A DNA stretch of 64,000 bases from Fibrivirga algicola (GTDB lineage Bacteria; Bacteroidota; Bacteroidia; Cytophagales; Spirosomataceae), in NCBI RefSeq assembly GCF_011742925.1, contig NZ_WAEL01000003.1, positions 558,001-622,000 of the forward strand, given 5' to 3'. A model generated the notes under the pieces. It had not been told where the DNA came from. It saw only the letters and a list, made by a program, of their open reading frames with translations, and made no database searches. The translations under genes were made by a program, and so were the position numbers. Positions 45,144-53,902 of this stretch are shown piece after piece (within the stretch, counting starts at the first letter, position 1; every line of letters starts with the position of its first letter).

Positions 45144-46691
45144 ATGATCACTAAACTCAACAAAGCAATCGCCACTGGTTGTGTGGCGTTCGTCCTGGCC
45201 GGCAGCATTGGCTGCAAAGACATTCTGGACGAAAAAGTGTTCAGCCAGGTGGCCGTCGATGCCTTCTACAAAACCAGCGATCAGGCGCAACTGGCCCTGA
45301 ACGGCGTGTATACCCGCCTCTGGGACGATACCTACCGCGATGGTCAGTGGGTAACGCTCGGCGACGTGACCGCAGGTACGTTGATCGGGGGTGGTTCGGC
45401 CAACGGCTCGGGCGACCGCTCGGGCGTAACCAACGATTTCAACACGTTTTCGTGGAACTCTGACGCGCTCGAACTATCAACGGCCTGGGATTTCTTCTAT
45501 GCCGCCATCAACCGGTCGAACGTGCTGATTGACAAACTGGCGGCATCAAGTATTTCGAATAAAGCCAAACTCGACGGCGAAGCCCGGTTTCTGCGCGCGC
45601 TGTTTTATTTCAACCTCGTCCGCCTGTTTGGTGGCGTTCCGTTGCAGACGCAGGGCACAACCGACCTGAGCGAAGTAACGAAGCCCCGCAACACGGCCGA
45701 CGAAGTATATGCATTGATTGTTAAGGATCTGGAAACAGCTGCTACCGAGCTGAGCCCCTACAGCGAAGCCGATCACACGGCCGGCAAAGCCACGTCGCTG
45801 GGGGCTACGGCCCTGTTGGCAAAGGTGTATCTGCAACAGCGCCAATGGGCTAAAGCGGCCACTGAAGCCAAAAAGGTGATCGACTCCAAAGCATTTGATT
45901 TGATGGCCGACTATGAGAATATCGTCAACCCAGACTTTCGGAATGGAAAGGAGATGATTTTCTCTATTCAGCATGGCGGCAATGCCAACAGCACCTCGCA
46001 ACTGTACCAGACACGGATGATTTATCTCTTTGGGCCACCGGCCATGTCGCTGCCCAATGGCACCAGCATCCAGTTTCATTTGCTGAAAGATCTGGTCATT
46101 TTCCAGGTACGTAAAGACGTATTCAACAACACCCCGAATACATACCGGAAGTGGTGGTCGGTACGCGACAAGATGCCTTATTATTACAAAAATGGCATCA
46201 AGGATCTGGTGCGCGACACGGTGAAAATGTATGCCCCTTTCCTGACCAAGTTCAACCGGGTCGACTTCTCAACCGGCATTCTGCGCGAAGGCGTTGATTA
46301 CCCGTTGATTCGTTATTCGGATGTGCTGCTCACCTACGCCGAAGCCACCAATGAAGTAGGCGGACCAACGGCCGATGCCTACGAAGCGATCAACAAAGTG
46401 CGCCGCCGGGCCAGGGCTGTGGGCACTGCCAACGCGCAGCCAGCCAGCATTTACCCTGACCTGACCGGACTCACACAGGCGCAGTTCCGCGATGCCGTAC
46501 TGGCCGAATATTCGCAGGAATTCATTGGCGAAGGCCATTACCGCTGGGATCTACTTCGCCACGACCGGCTGATTACCAACGCCAAACAGCTGGGCATTAC
46601 AGCCGCTGCCGATAAACATTTACTTTTCCCCGTTCCGGCCCTTCAATTGAGCCGCAACACGTCGCTCAAGCAAAATCCGGGATATAATTAA
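45144..46691 (+). CDS. SusD/RagB-type glycan-binding lipoprotein
   Basis: A 515-residue lipoprotein (lipobox LAGSIGC) that caps the SusC pore. Typical parts are SDQAQLALNGVYTRLWDD, LDGEARFLRALFYFNLVRLFGGVPLQ, YPLIRYSDVLLTYAEATNE and the C-terminal GEGHYRWDLLRHDRL. It helps capture the sugar on the cell surface. A CTCTGTG repeat fills the 182-bp gap that follows. Confidence 0.96.
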   Translation: MITKLNKAIATGCVAFVLAGSIGCKDILDEKVFSQVAVDAFYKTSDQAQLALNGVYTRLWDDTYRDGQWVTLGDVTAGTLIGGGSANGSGDRSGVTNDFNTFSWNSDALELSTAWDFFYAAINRSNVLIDKLAASSISNKAKLDGEARFLRALFYFNLVRLFGGVPLQTQGTTDLSEVTKPRNTADEVYALIVKDLETAATELSPYSEADHTAGKATSLGATALLAKVYLQQRQWAKAATEAKKVIDSKAFDLMADYENIVNPDFRNGKEMIFSIQHGGNANSTSQLYQTRMIYLFGPPAMSLPNGTSIQFHLLKDLVIFQVRKDVFNNTPNTYRKWWSVRDKMPYYYKNGIKDLVRDTVKMYAPFLTKFNRVDFSTGILREGVDYPLIRYSDVLLTYAEATNEVGGPTADAYEAINKVRRRARAVGTANAQPASIYPDLTGLTQAQFRDAVLAEYSQEFIGEGHYRWDLLRHDRLITNAKQLGITAAADKHLLFPVPALQLSRNTSLKQNPGYN

Positions 46692-46724
46692 TTTCCGAAA
46701 AAATAAGTCTTAACAAAGAGAAAC

Positions 46725-46822
46725 AGGGGACACAGAGTTCGTATTGAGTATGATTTATTAATTGATTGAAAACTTAACTCTGTGTCCTCTGTGCCGTAAC
46801 GACGGATCACTCTGTGTTGAAC
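46725..46822. repeat. CTCTGTG-type intergenic repeat
   Basis: Arms 46725-46739 and 46776-46790 are complementary in 13 of 15 positions, followed by a further CTCTGTG copy near 46811. The same core occurs at 41444-41493. These motifs are known as scattered intergenic repeats in many environmental bacteria. Confidence 0.6.
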
Positions 46823-46873
46823 CCTGTTTTTTTCCAGCTTCCTCATTCCACTTTCTAGTCTATTAACCGTTTT

Positions 46874-48595
46874 ATGAATCAACGTAAAAACAACATCTGG
46901 TCGACACTTACGGCACTCAGCCTGGGTACGTTCAGCCTCCTGCCCACCACCGATTGCCTGGCGCAGCCCGCACCCGATAAACCCGTACAGATTGAGGTTG
47001 ATCTGGCGAAAAGCAAAGGGCCGCTAAAACCAATATGGGCGTGGTTTGGCTACGACGAGCCGAACTACACCTACATGAAGGACGGCAAAAAACTGCTGAC
47101 AGAAATTTCCAAACTAAGCAAAGTGCCGGTCAACGTGCGGGTGCATAGTCTGCTGGTGACCGGCGACGGCGAAGCAGCCCTAAAATGGGGATCGACCAAC
47201 GCCTACACGGAAGACGCCAAAGGCAACCCTATCTACAACTGGACTATTGTCGACAAGATTTTCGATACGTTCATCGAGCGCGGCATGAAACCCATTGCCC
47301 AGATCGGCTTCATGCCCGAAGCCCTCTCGACAAACCCGCAACCGTACCGCCACCACTGGAAGCCCGGCGATAACTACAACGACATTTACCTGGGCTGGGC
47401 CTACCCGCCCAAAGACTACAACAAGTGGAGCGAACTGGTGTATCAGTGGGTGAAACACTCGGTGGCCAAGTATGGCCAGAAAGAAGTAGAAAGCTGGTAC
47501 TGGGAGCTATGGAACGAGCCGAACATTAGCTACTGGAAAGGCACCACTGAAGAGTACATCAAGCTGTATGACTACACCGCCGACGCCGTAAAACGCGCAC
47601 TCCCAACGGCCAAAGTAGGTGGCCCCGAGGTGACCGGCCCCGGCAACAAAGGCGCCTTTACGTTCTTTAAAGCCTTTATGGAGCATATCGTGAACGGCAA
47701 GAACGCAGTAACCGGCAAAACCGGTGCGCCGCTCGACTTCATCACCTTCCACGCCAAAGGGGCACCTAAACTGGTTGACGGCCACGTGCAGATGAACATG
47801 GGCACGCAGCTCCGCGACATCGATCAGGGGTTCAGCGTGGTAGCATCATACCCAAGCCTGAAAAACCTGCCGATCATCATCGGCGAGTCGGACCCGGAAG
47901 GATGTGCGGCCTGTTCCGAAGATTTCAGCCCGCAGAACGCCTACCGCAATGGCACCATGTATTCGAGCTATACGGCCGCTTCGTTTGCCCGGAAATATGA
48001 CCTGGCCCAGTCGCGGGGCGTTAATCTGGCGGGGGCCGTTACCTGGGCGTTCGAGTTTGAAAACCAGCCCTGGTTCCGTGGTTTCCGCGACCTGGCTACC
48101 AACGGCGTCGACAAACCAGTACTAAACGTATTCCGCATGTTCGGAATGATGCCCGGTGATCGGGTCGAGGTGAAGAGTGGTCTGGCCTACGATTACGCCC
48201 GCGTTCGGGACGAAAGCGTACGCGCCGAACCCGATATCAACGCGCTGGCCAGCAAAGATACCAAGTCGGCGGCGGTGATGGTCTGGAATTACCACGACGA
48301 CAACGTACCTGCGCCCGACGCCCCCGTTTCGGTAGCCCTGAAAGGCATTCCTGCCAAAACGGCCACGGTGCAGCACTACCGCATCGACCAGAAATTCAGC
48401 AATTCGTATGAAGTCTGGAAAAAGATGGGATCACCCAAGGCCCCTACGGCCAGCCAAATCACGGAACTGGAGAAAGCCGGTCAGCTACAGATGATGGCCG
48501 CGCCCGAACAGGTACGTGTCACCAACGGAGAGGCCACCCTGAGCTTTGCCTTACCCCGGCAGGGCGTATCGCTGCTGAAAGTCACCTGGAAATAA
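46874..48595 (+). CDS. Glycoside hydrolase family 39 enzyme, secreted
   Basis: A 573-residue protein with a signal peptide ending near CLAQ and a TIM-barrel glycosidase. The acid/base Glu is in WYWELWNEPN near residue 214. The likely nucleophile is Glu in PIIIGESDPEGC near 337, and a C-terminal beta domain starts near 400. The GH39 family contains beta-xylosidases and other activities; the exact bond cut here is not certain. In the SusC/D locus it would release the sugar used by the downstream catabolic genes. Confidence 0.8.
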   Translation: MNQRKNNIWSTLTALSLGTFSLLPTTDCLAQPAPDKPVQIEVDLAKSKGPLKPIWAWFGYDEPNYTYMKDGKKLLTEISKLSKVPVNVRVHSLLVTGDGEAALKWGSTNAYTEDAKGNPIYNWTIVDKIFDTFIERGMKPIAQIGFMPEALSTNPQPYRHHWKPGDNYNDIYLGWAYPPKDYNKWSELVYQWVKHSVAKYGQKEVESWYWELWNEPNISYWKGTTEEYIKLYDYTADAVKRALPTAKVGGPEVTGPGNKGAFTFFKAFMEHIVNGKNAVTGKTGAPLDFITFHAKGAPKLVDGHVQMNMGTQLRDIDQGFSVVASYPSLKNLPIIIGESDPEGCAACSEDFSPQNAYRNGTMYSSYTAASFARKYDLAQSRGVNLAGAVTWAFEFENQPWFRGFRDLATNGVDKPVLNVFRMFGMMPGDRVEVKSGLAYDYARVRDESVRAEPDINALASKDTKSAAVMVWNYHDDNVPAPDAPVSVALKGIPAKTATVQHYRIDQKFSNSYEVWKKMGSPKAPTASQITELEKAGQLQMMAAPEQVRVTNGEATLSFALPRQGVSLLKVTWK

Positions 48596-48664
48596 AAAGC
48601 GCATTAAGATCAATTCACCCGGCGATTTGGCCAAAAATCGTCTCTCAAATTTTAGTTACTTTCG

Positions 48665-48679
48665 TTCAACACTATTGAA
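48665..48679. promoter_or_regulatory. Operator-like site O3 before the XRE-cupin gene
   Basis: TTCAACACTATTGAA matches the susC operator in 13 of 15 positions. It follows TACTTTCG at 48657-48664, a near-consensus minus-7 element, in the same arrangement as at susC. It lies 19 bp before the regulator's start. Confidence 0.55.
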
Positions 48680-48697
48680 TCAAAGTAAACAGGGAAG

Positions 48698-49258
48698 ATG
48701 ATTACAACAGACACGGCCACCACCAAACTAAATCTCGGCGATCGTATTAAAATCCTCAGGATCAACCAGAATCGGACACTTCAGGAAATCGCGGATGCGA
48801 GTGACTTGTCGAAAAGTATGATCTCGAAGATTGAGAATAATAAGACGGTTCCTTCGGTAGCGGCGCTGGTTAAAATTGCCAATACGCTGGGCACTACTAT
48901 TTCCAATTTGCTGGAACACGACGGCTGGCTAAACGCCATTGTGACCTCCCGCCTGAAGGCCGAAGAAAGCCTGACGCAAACGGATAAAGGCTATTCCATT
49001 TACCCGTATGCGTCTGAGTATCACGAGAAAAAAATGCAGCCGTTCCTGTTTGTGGGCAAGAAAGGCGAAGTCAAACCGCACGAGCTGTCGCACGAAGGCG
49101 AAGAGTTTATCTACGTCATTCGCGGGCAGATGAAAATGCAGGTTGGCGAAATTGAATATCAACTCAAAGAGGGTGACAGCCTGTACTTTAATTCCTCGCT
49201 CAAGCACGGCATTCTGCCCACGTCCGACGAGGTAGCGTACCTGGACATCTTCGTTTAA
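48698..49258 (+). CDS. XRE-cupin transcriptional regulator
   Basis: A 186-residue regulator with an N-terminal XRE helix-turn-helix (TLQEIADASDLSKSMISKIENNKTVPSVAALVKIANTLG, residues about 27-65) and a C-terminal cupin (KPHELSHEGEEFIYVIRGQMKMQVG). The cupin should bind a small ligand, perhaps a sugar acid of the pathway. It lies in the middle of the catabolic locus. An operator-like site directly before it and at susC makes it the prime candidate regulator of the whole locus and of itself. Confidence 0.9.
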   Translation: MITTDTATTKLNLGDRIKILRINQNRTLQEIADASDLSKSMISKIENNKTVPSVAALVKIANTLGTTISNLLEHDGWLNAIVTSRLKAEESLTQTDKGYSIYPYASEYHEKKMQPFLFVGKKGEVKPHELSHEGEEFIYVIRGQMKMQVGEIEYQLKEGDSLYFNSSLKHGILPTSDEVAYLDIFV

Positions 49259-49272
49259 TTCGACATCTTTTT

Positions 49273-50442
49273 ATGAAAATCATTGCCGTCAGGACCAAAC
49301 TGTACCAATGGCAGGGGCCAGTAAAAACCAGCGATACCATCTTCGCAACGCCCCTTAGCCCGCTCCATTTCCAGAACGACTCGCAGGCCGCCTTCCGCTT
49401 TTTCAGCTGGCTGGTGGTGGAAATCGAAACCGACGAGGGACATATCGGACTGGGTAATGCGGGCTTATGTCCCGACGTAACCAAGAAGATAATCGACAGT
49501 AAACTGACGTCGCTCCTGATCGGCGAGAACCCGCTCAATACCGAATACCTCTTCGAGAAAATGTACCGGTCTACGGTGGCCTACGGCCGGAAAGGGGCCG
49601 TGATTGCCGCCATCAGCGCCATCGACATTGCCCTCTGGGACATTAAGGGGCTCGCCTTTGGGCAACCCGTTTTCATGCTGCTGGGCGGCCGCACAAAGCC
49701 CGCGATCGAGACTTACTACAGCCGGTTGTATACCCGCAACCTCGACGACCTGCAGGCCGAAGCCGCCCACTACAAAGCCGAAGGGTTCACCGGCATGAAG
49801 CTGCGTTGCGGTTACCCGCTCACCGACGGGCTGGAGGGCCTGAAGAAAAACGTGGAGATGGTGCGCGTGGTGCGCGAAACCGTGGGCGATGACGTGAACA
49901 TCATGCTCGAAGCGTACATGGGGTTCAACCTGTCCTACGCCAAACAGTTACTGAAAGCGCTGGCACCGTATAACCTCCGCTGGGCCGAAGAGCTGCTGCT
50001 GCCCGACGAGATTCACAACTTCGCCAAGCTCCGGCAGTACACCGACATTCCGCTGTCGGGCGGGGAGCATGAGTACACGCGCTATGGTTTCCACGACCTG
50101 CTCCAGACCGGTGCGCTCGACATTTTCCAGTTCGACATAAACCGGGTGGGCGGCTTTACGGAGGCACAGAAAATCTGCAACATGGCGCTGACACACGGCG
50201 TCGACGTGATTCCGCACGGTGGGCAGATGCACAACCTGCACATGGTGATGAGCTCATTTGCCTGTCCCATGGCCGAGTATTTCCCCCAAACGGAGATCGA
50301 AGTGGGCAACGAAATGTTCTGGTACATTTTCGACGGGGAAGCCATTGCCGAAAACGGCAAACTCCAGCTCGACGATACCAAACCGGGCATGGGTCTGACG
50401 CTGAAAACCGAAGGCCTCGAACACTTCACCATCCTTGATTAA
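49273..50442 (+). CDS. Enolase-superfamily aldonate dehydratase
   Basis: A 389-residue enzyme of the mandelate racemase group. Visible catalytic parts are GMKLRCGYPL, metal ligands in MLEAYMGF, RWAEELLLPD and SGGEHEYTRYGF, and a general base His in VIPHGGQMHNLH. GEHEYTRYGF is reminiscent of L-rhamnonate dehydratases. It should remove water from a sugar acid to give a 2-keto-3-deoxy acid. Given the FAH-family and semialdehyde dehydrogenase genes downstream, a pentonate is a likely substrate. It begins 14 bp after the regulator gene. Confidence 0.85.
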   Translation: MKIIAVRTKLYQWQGPVKTSDTIFATPLSPLHFQNDSQAAFRFFSWLVVEIETDEGHIGLGNAGLCPDVTKKIIDSKLTSLLIGENPLNTEYLFEKMYRSTVAYGRKGAVIAAISAIDIALWDIKGLAFGQPVFMLLGGRTKPAIETYYSRLYTRNLDDLQAEAAHYKAEGFTGMKLRCGYPLTDGLEGLKKNVEMVRVVRETVGDDVNIMLEAYMGFNLSYAKQLLKALAPYNLRWAEELLLPDEIHNFAKLRQYTDIPLSGGEHEYTRYGFHDLLQTGALDIFQFDINRVGGFTEAQKICNMALTHGVDVIPHGGQMHNLHMVMSSFACPMAEYFPQTEIEVGNEMFWYIFDGEAIAENGKLQLDDTKPGMGLTLKTEGLEHFTILD

Positions 50443-50466
50443 TCAACCTGAACGCGACGTATTCGT

Positions 50467-51258
50467 ATGGAACAGATTTCGGTAGAACACAGCATTTTAG
50501 ACCAGTTTAAACTGCACGGCCAAACGGCGCTGGTGATGGGCGGAAACAGGGGCCTTGGTCTGGCTATGGCGCAGGGTCTGGCCGAGGCGGGAGCCAACAT
50601 CATTATTGCCGCCCGCGACGAGGCCACCAACCGCCAGTCGGAGGAGATGCTCAAGTCGCTGTATGGCATTAACTGCATCAGCACAACCTGCGACGTAACG
50701 GCCGAAAAGAGCGTCAAAGCCACGATTGAACAGGCCGTTGACCACTTTGGCAAAGTCGATATTCTGGTCAATTCGGCGGGCATCAACATTCGCGGGGCCA
50801 TCGAAGATTTATCGCTGGATGACTTCACAAAGGTGCAGCAGGTGAACGTAACGGGTACGTGGCTGGCCTGCCGCGAAGTGATTCCGGTGATGAAGCAGAA
50901 CGGGTATGGCCGCATCATCAACATCGGTTCTATGCTGGCCCTGACGGCCATTCCCGACCGCACGCCCTACGCCACCAGCAAAGGGGCCATTCTGCAACTG
51001 ACCCGCTCGCTGGCCATGGAATTGGCGAAAGAAGGCATTACGGTCAACGCCATTCTGCCCGGTCCCTTCGCCACCGACCTGAACCTGCCGCTACTGAACG
51101 ACCCCGAAAAGTACCAGGCGTTCATTGCCAAAATTCCGATGGGGCGCTGGGGTGAACTGCACGAGATCGGCGGTATTGCACTCTATCTGGCCAGTCGGGC
51201 GTCAAGCTACGTTACGGGCTCCTGCTTCTCTGTCGACGGCGGCTGGGTAACGCAATAG
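50467..51258 (+). CDS. SDR family oxidoreductase
   Basis: A 263-residue short-chain dehydrogenase. The cofactor motif is GGNRGLGLA in place of the usual TGxxxGxG; NSAGINIRG and the active-site YATSKGA are intact. GPFATDLNLPL and CFSVDGGWVTQ are typical of gluconate 5-dehydrogenase-like enzymes. It may oxidise the sugar to its lactone, or oxidise a keto-deoxy acid. Its place between the dehydratase and the FAH-family gene is consistent with either. Confidence 0.88.
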   Translation: MEQISVEHSILDQFKLHGQTALVMGGNRGLGLAMAQGLAEAGANIIIAARDEATNRQSEEMLKSLYGINCISTTCDVTAEKSVKATIEQAVDHFGKVDILVNSAGINIRGAIEDLSLDDFTKVQQVNVTGTWLACREVIPVMKQNGYGRIINIGSMLALTAIPDRTPYATSKGAILQLTRSLAMELAKEGITVNAILPGPFATDLNLPLLNDPEKYQAFIAKIPMGRWGELHEIGGIALYLASRASSYVTGSCFSVDGGWVTQ

Positions 51259-51296
51259 TCCGGTCCTTCCTAAACGTCCTAAACCCTCCTTTTTTC

Positions 51297-52304
51297 GTGG
51301 AATCCATCCGATTAGTGCAGCTGTCGTCGGCCACTCAGCAACGACGCGTAGCACTGGTTCAGGAACCGCTTTTGCGATTCCTGAATCATACCCCGTCTAT
51401 TTACGCTCTGGCGCTCGATGCCATTCGCGCCAGCCAATCGCTTACTAACCTCATTCATAGTCGTTTATCGGAAGAGACCGTCGACTACCAACCGGTGTAT
51501 GACAGAACGGGCGACTGGCAGTTACTACCCGCCTTCGACCACCCCGACGGGCCGTTTGGCTGCATGGTGTCGGGCACCGGGCTGACGCATAAAAACAGCG
51601 CCCTGAACCGGCAAATGATGCACCAGTCGGCGGTTGAAAAACCCACTGACAGCATGCAGATGTACCAGTGGGGGGTTGAGGGCGGTTCACCCGACGCGGG
51701 GACCATCGGCGTTCAGCCCGAATGGTTTTACAAAGGCAACGGCTCCATTCTGCGCGCCCACGGCCAACCCCTGAACGTACCTGCGTATGGCAACGACGGC
51801 GGCGAGGAACCCGAAGTGGCGGCGGCTTACGTGATCGATGACGCCGGAACACCCCGACGCATTGGCTTCTGCACTGGCAACGAATTTTCGGACCACGTGA
51901 TGGAAAAGAAGAATTACCTGTACCTGGCACCCTCAAAACTGCGGCAGTGCGCCATTGGCCCCGAACTGGTGATCACCGCCGATTTCAGCGAGTGGACCGG
52001 TACCGTAGGCATTGATCGGGACGGCCAGGAACTCTGGTCGGCCCCCATCCGAACGGGCGAAAGCAACATGGCGCATAGCCTTGAGAATCTGGAATACCAC
52101 CACTTTAAATACGAAGCACACCGGCTACCCGGTCAGGCGCACGTCCATTTCTTCGGGGCCGACGCCTTCAGTTTTGGCCAGCAGTTGCTCTTGCAGGACG
52201 GCGATCTAATGCGGGTTGAATGGACTGGTCTGGGCCGGGCGCTGCACAACCCGCTTCAGGTGGTGAAGGAACCGGAGCAACTGATTCCGGTGCGGGCGCT
52301 CTAA
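51297..52304 (+). CDS. FAH-family 2-keto-3-deoxypentonate dehydratase (AraD1-like)
   Basis: A 335-residue fumarylacetoacetate hydrolase-fold protein starting at GTG. Metal ligands are the Glu pair in GGEEPEVAAAYV and the Asp in GNEFSDHVMEKKNYLYLAPSK; GLGRALHNPL ends the domain. This form resembles the AraD1 type, which converts 2-keto-3-deoxy-pentonates to 2-oxoglutarate semialdehyde. The semialdehyde dehydrogenase two genes downstream would take the next step. A diketo-acid hydrolase role, as in L-rhamnose or L-fucose routes, is the alternative. Confidence 0.78.
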   Translation: MESIRLVQLSSATQQRRVALVQEPLLRFLNHTPSIYALALDAIRASQSLTNLIHSRLSEETVDYQPVYDRTGDWQLLPAFDHPDGPFGCMVSGTGLTHKNSALNRQMMHQSAVEKPTDSMQMYQWGVEGGSPDAGTIGVQPEWFYKGNGSILRAHGQPLNVPAYGNDGGEEPEVAAAYVIDDAGTPRRIGFCTGNEFSDHVMEKKNYLYLAPSKLRQCAIGPELVITADFSEWTGTVGIDRDGQELWSAPIRTGESNMAHSLENLEYHHFKYEAHRLPGQAHVHFFGADAFSFGQQLLLQDGDLMRVEWTGLGRALHNPLQVVKEPEQLIPVRAL

Positions 52305-52354
52305 GCTGTTTAGGACAAACTCAACGATGTTATCGCCTTCACCGGCTTCTCCTT

Positions 52355-53659
52355 ATGGACAATCAGATTGGTTTGTTGACTAGCCCCGCGCCGCTGAAAA
52401 TGCGCTGGGTTATGGTGGGTCTGGCGTTTCTGGCAACGGTACTGAATTACGTTCACCGACTGTCGTTCAACTACTTAAGCGCCGACGGCGACTTACGCAA
52501 GCTGATTCCCGACGACGCGTTTGGCTACATTGGCACTGCTTTTTTCGTGGCCTACATGATTTCCAACGCGTTTTCGGGCTTCGTCATCGACCGGCTCGGC
52601 ACGCGCATTGGCTACGCCCTCTGCATGGCCTTCTGGACCAGTGCCGGCCTCATCCACGCCTTCGCCGTTACACCCCTGCAATTTGGCGTCTGTCGGTTTT
52701 TGCTCGGCATCGGCGAGGCGGGCAACTGGCCGGCTGCTATCAAACTGACCAGCGAATGGTTTCCTGCCAATGAACGCTCAACGGCGTCCGGCATTTTCAA
52801 CAGTGGATCGGCACTGGGCGCGGTCATTGTGCCGCCCATGGTCGCGTACCTGGGCATTCAGTACGGCTGGCAGGCTACGTTTATCATACTGGCGGTGTTC
52901 GGCTACCTGTGGCTGGCCATTTTCTGGTTCACGTATTACACGCCCGAACAGTCGGCGAAGGAAGCCAAAGCCCGGATTATTCCGCCGCTGAAATTGCTCA
53001 AAACGCGGTTCGTGATCATGTTCACGCTCTCCAAAACCTTCATGGACCCGGTTTGGTATTTCGTCACTTTCTGGATTGGCCGTTACCTGGTCGATGTGCA
53101 CCACTGGGACCTGAAACAGATTGGCTGGTACGCCACCATCCCGTTCATCATTGCCGACGTGGGTAACCTGGTGGGCGGCTATTTCACCCAGTTCATCATC
53201 AAGCAGGGCGTGCCTATTCCCCGCGCGCGCAAAGTTGCCGTGACCATCGCCGGCCTGATCATGGGTTCATCGCTGCTAATTGGCCCATTCGTTATCACTA
53301 CCCCCTTATCAGCCATGTTCGTTTTTGGGATGGCGGGTTTTGGCTACACGGCCTACACGGCAAATTCGCTGGCATTCCCGGCCGATGTGGTGCCCAAAAG
53401 CGCGGCGGCGTCGGTCTGGGGGCTGGCTTGCGTAGGTACTGGCTTGGGTGGAGCACTGTTCCAGTCGCTTTCGGGTATTGTGCTGAAAACCTATTCGGCC
53501 ACTTTAGGCTACACGGCGGCGTACAACATCCTGTTCATCGGCTTTGGTGCCGTTGCCCTGATCGGCTTGCTGATCATGCTTCTGTTCATGGGTCCGCTGG
53601 TTAAAAACAAAGAACTCCACGCGTATGTAGATGCTGATATTGAACCTGTTTTGACGTAA
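52355..53659 (+). CDS. MFS transporter, hexuronate/aldonate (ACS) type
   Basis: A 434-residue transporter with about twelve helices. WVMVGLAFLATVLNYVHRLSFNYL, DRLGTRIGYALC and RFLLGIGEAGNWPAAIKLTSEWFP are typical of the anion:cation symporter group (ExuT-like), which moves sugar acids. The ATG at 52355 lies just after the preceding gene; the longer frame would overlap it. It should bring sugar acids or sugars into the cytoplasm for the catabolic enzymes. Confidence 0.9.
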   Translation: MDNQIGLLTSPAPLKMRWVMVGLAFLATVLNYVHRLSFNYLSADGDLRKLIPDDAFGYIGTAFFVAYMISNAFSGFVIDRLGTRIGYALCMAFWTSAGLIHAFAVTPLQFGVCRFLLGIGEAGNWPAAIKLTSEWFPANERSTASGIFNSGSALGAVIVPPMVAYLGIQYGWQATFIILAVFGYLWLAIFWFTYYTPEQSAKEAKARIIPPLKLLKTRFVIMFTLSKTFMDPVWYFVTFWIGRYLVDVHHWDLKQIGWYATIPFIIADVGNLVGGYFTQFIIKQGVPIPRARKVAVTIAGLIMGSSLLIGPFVITTPLSAMFVFGMAGFGYTAYTANSLAFPADVVPKSAAASVWGLACVGTGLGGALFQSLSGIVLKTYSATLGYTAAYNILFIGFGAVALIGLLIMLLFMGPLVKNKELHAYVDADIEPVLT

Positions 53660-53710
53660 CGTAATTGTAGTGTGTTGCTTCGCGAGCTAGTGTTGTGCTT
53701 CGCGCGTCGT

Positions 53711-53798
53711 GCCCTTCGACAGGCTCAGGGTGACAACTCACTCAAGTTGGTCATTCACATACTGGATGTGTATTGTCACCCTGAGCCTGTCGAAGGGC
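53711..53798. repeat. Inverted CCTTCGACAGGCTC repeat, MITE-like
   Basis: Perfect 24-base arms (53711-53734 and 53775-53798) contain CCCTTCGACAGGCTCAGGGT and its complement. Short GCTTCGCG sequences on both outer sides (about 53676-53705 and 53820-53830) extend the symmetry. If read as protein it gives RQAQGD and HPEPVEG, a known sign of spurious translation of this repeat. A related copy is at 55543-55567. Confidence 0.8.
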
Positions 53799-53902
53799 CA
53801 TGCGTCAGCAATACACGCCAGCGCGAAGCAATACAACCACCTAACAATCAACACATTACTATCCACACCATTTACTCACTCACCACAACCTCAACCCGAC
53901 TT

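Noticed and set aside
53672-53902. N-terminal extension of the semialdehyde dehydrogenase
   Set aside because: The translation contains RQAQGD and HPEPVEG, the well-known products of an intergenic repeat, and the family starts at the later ATG.
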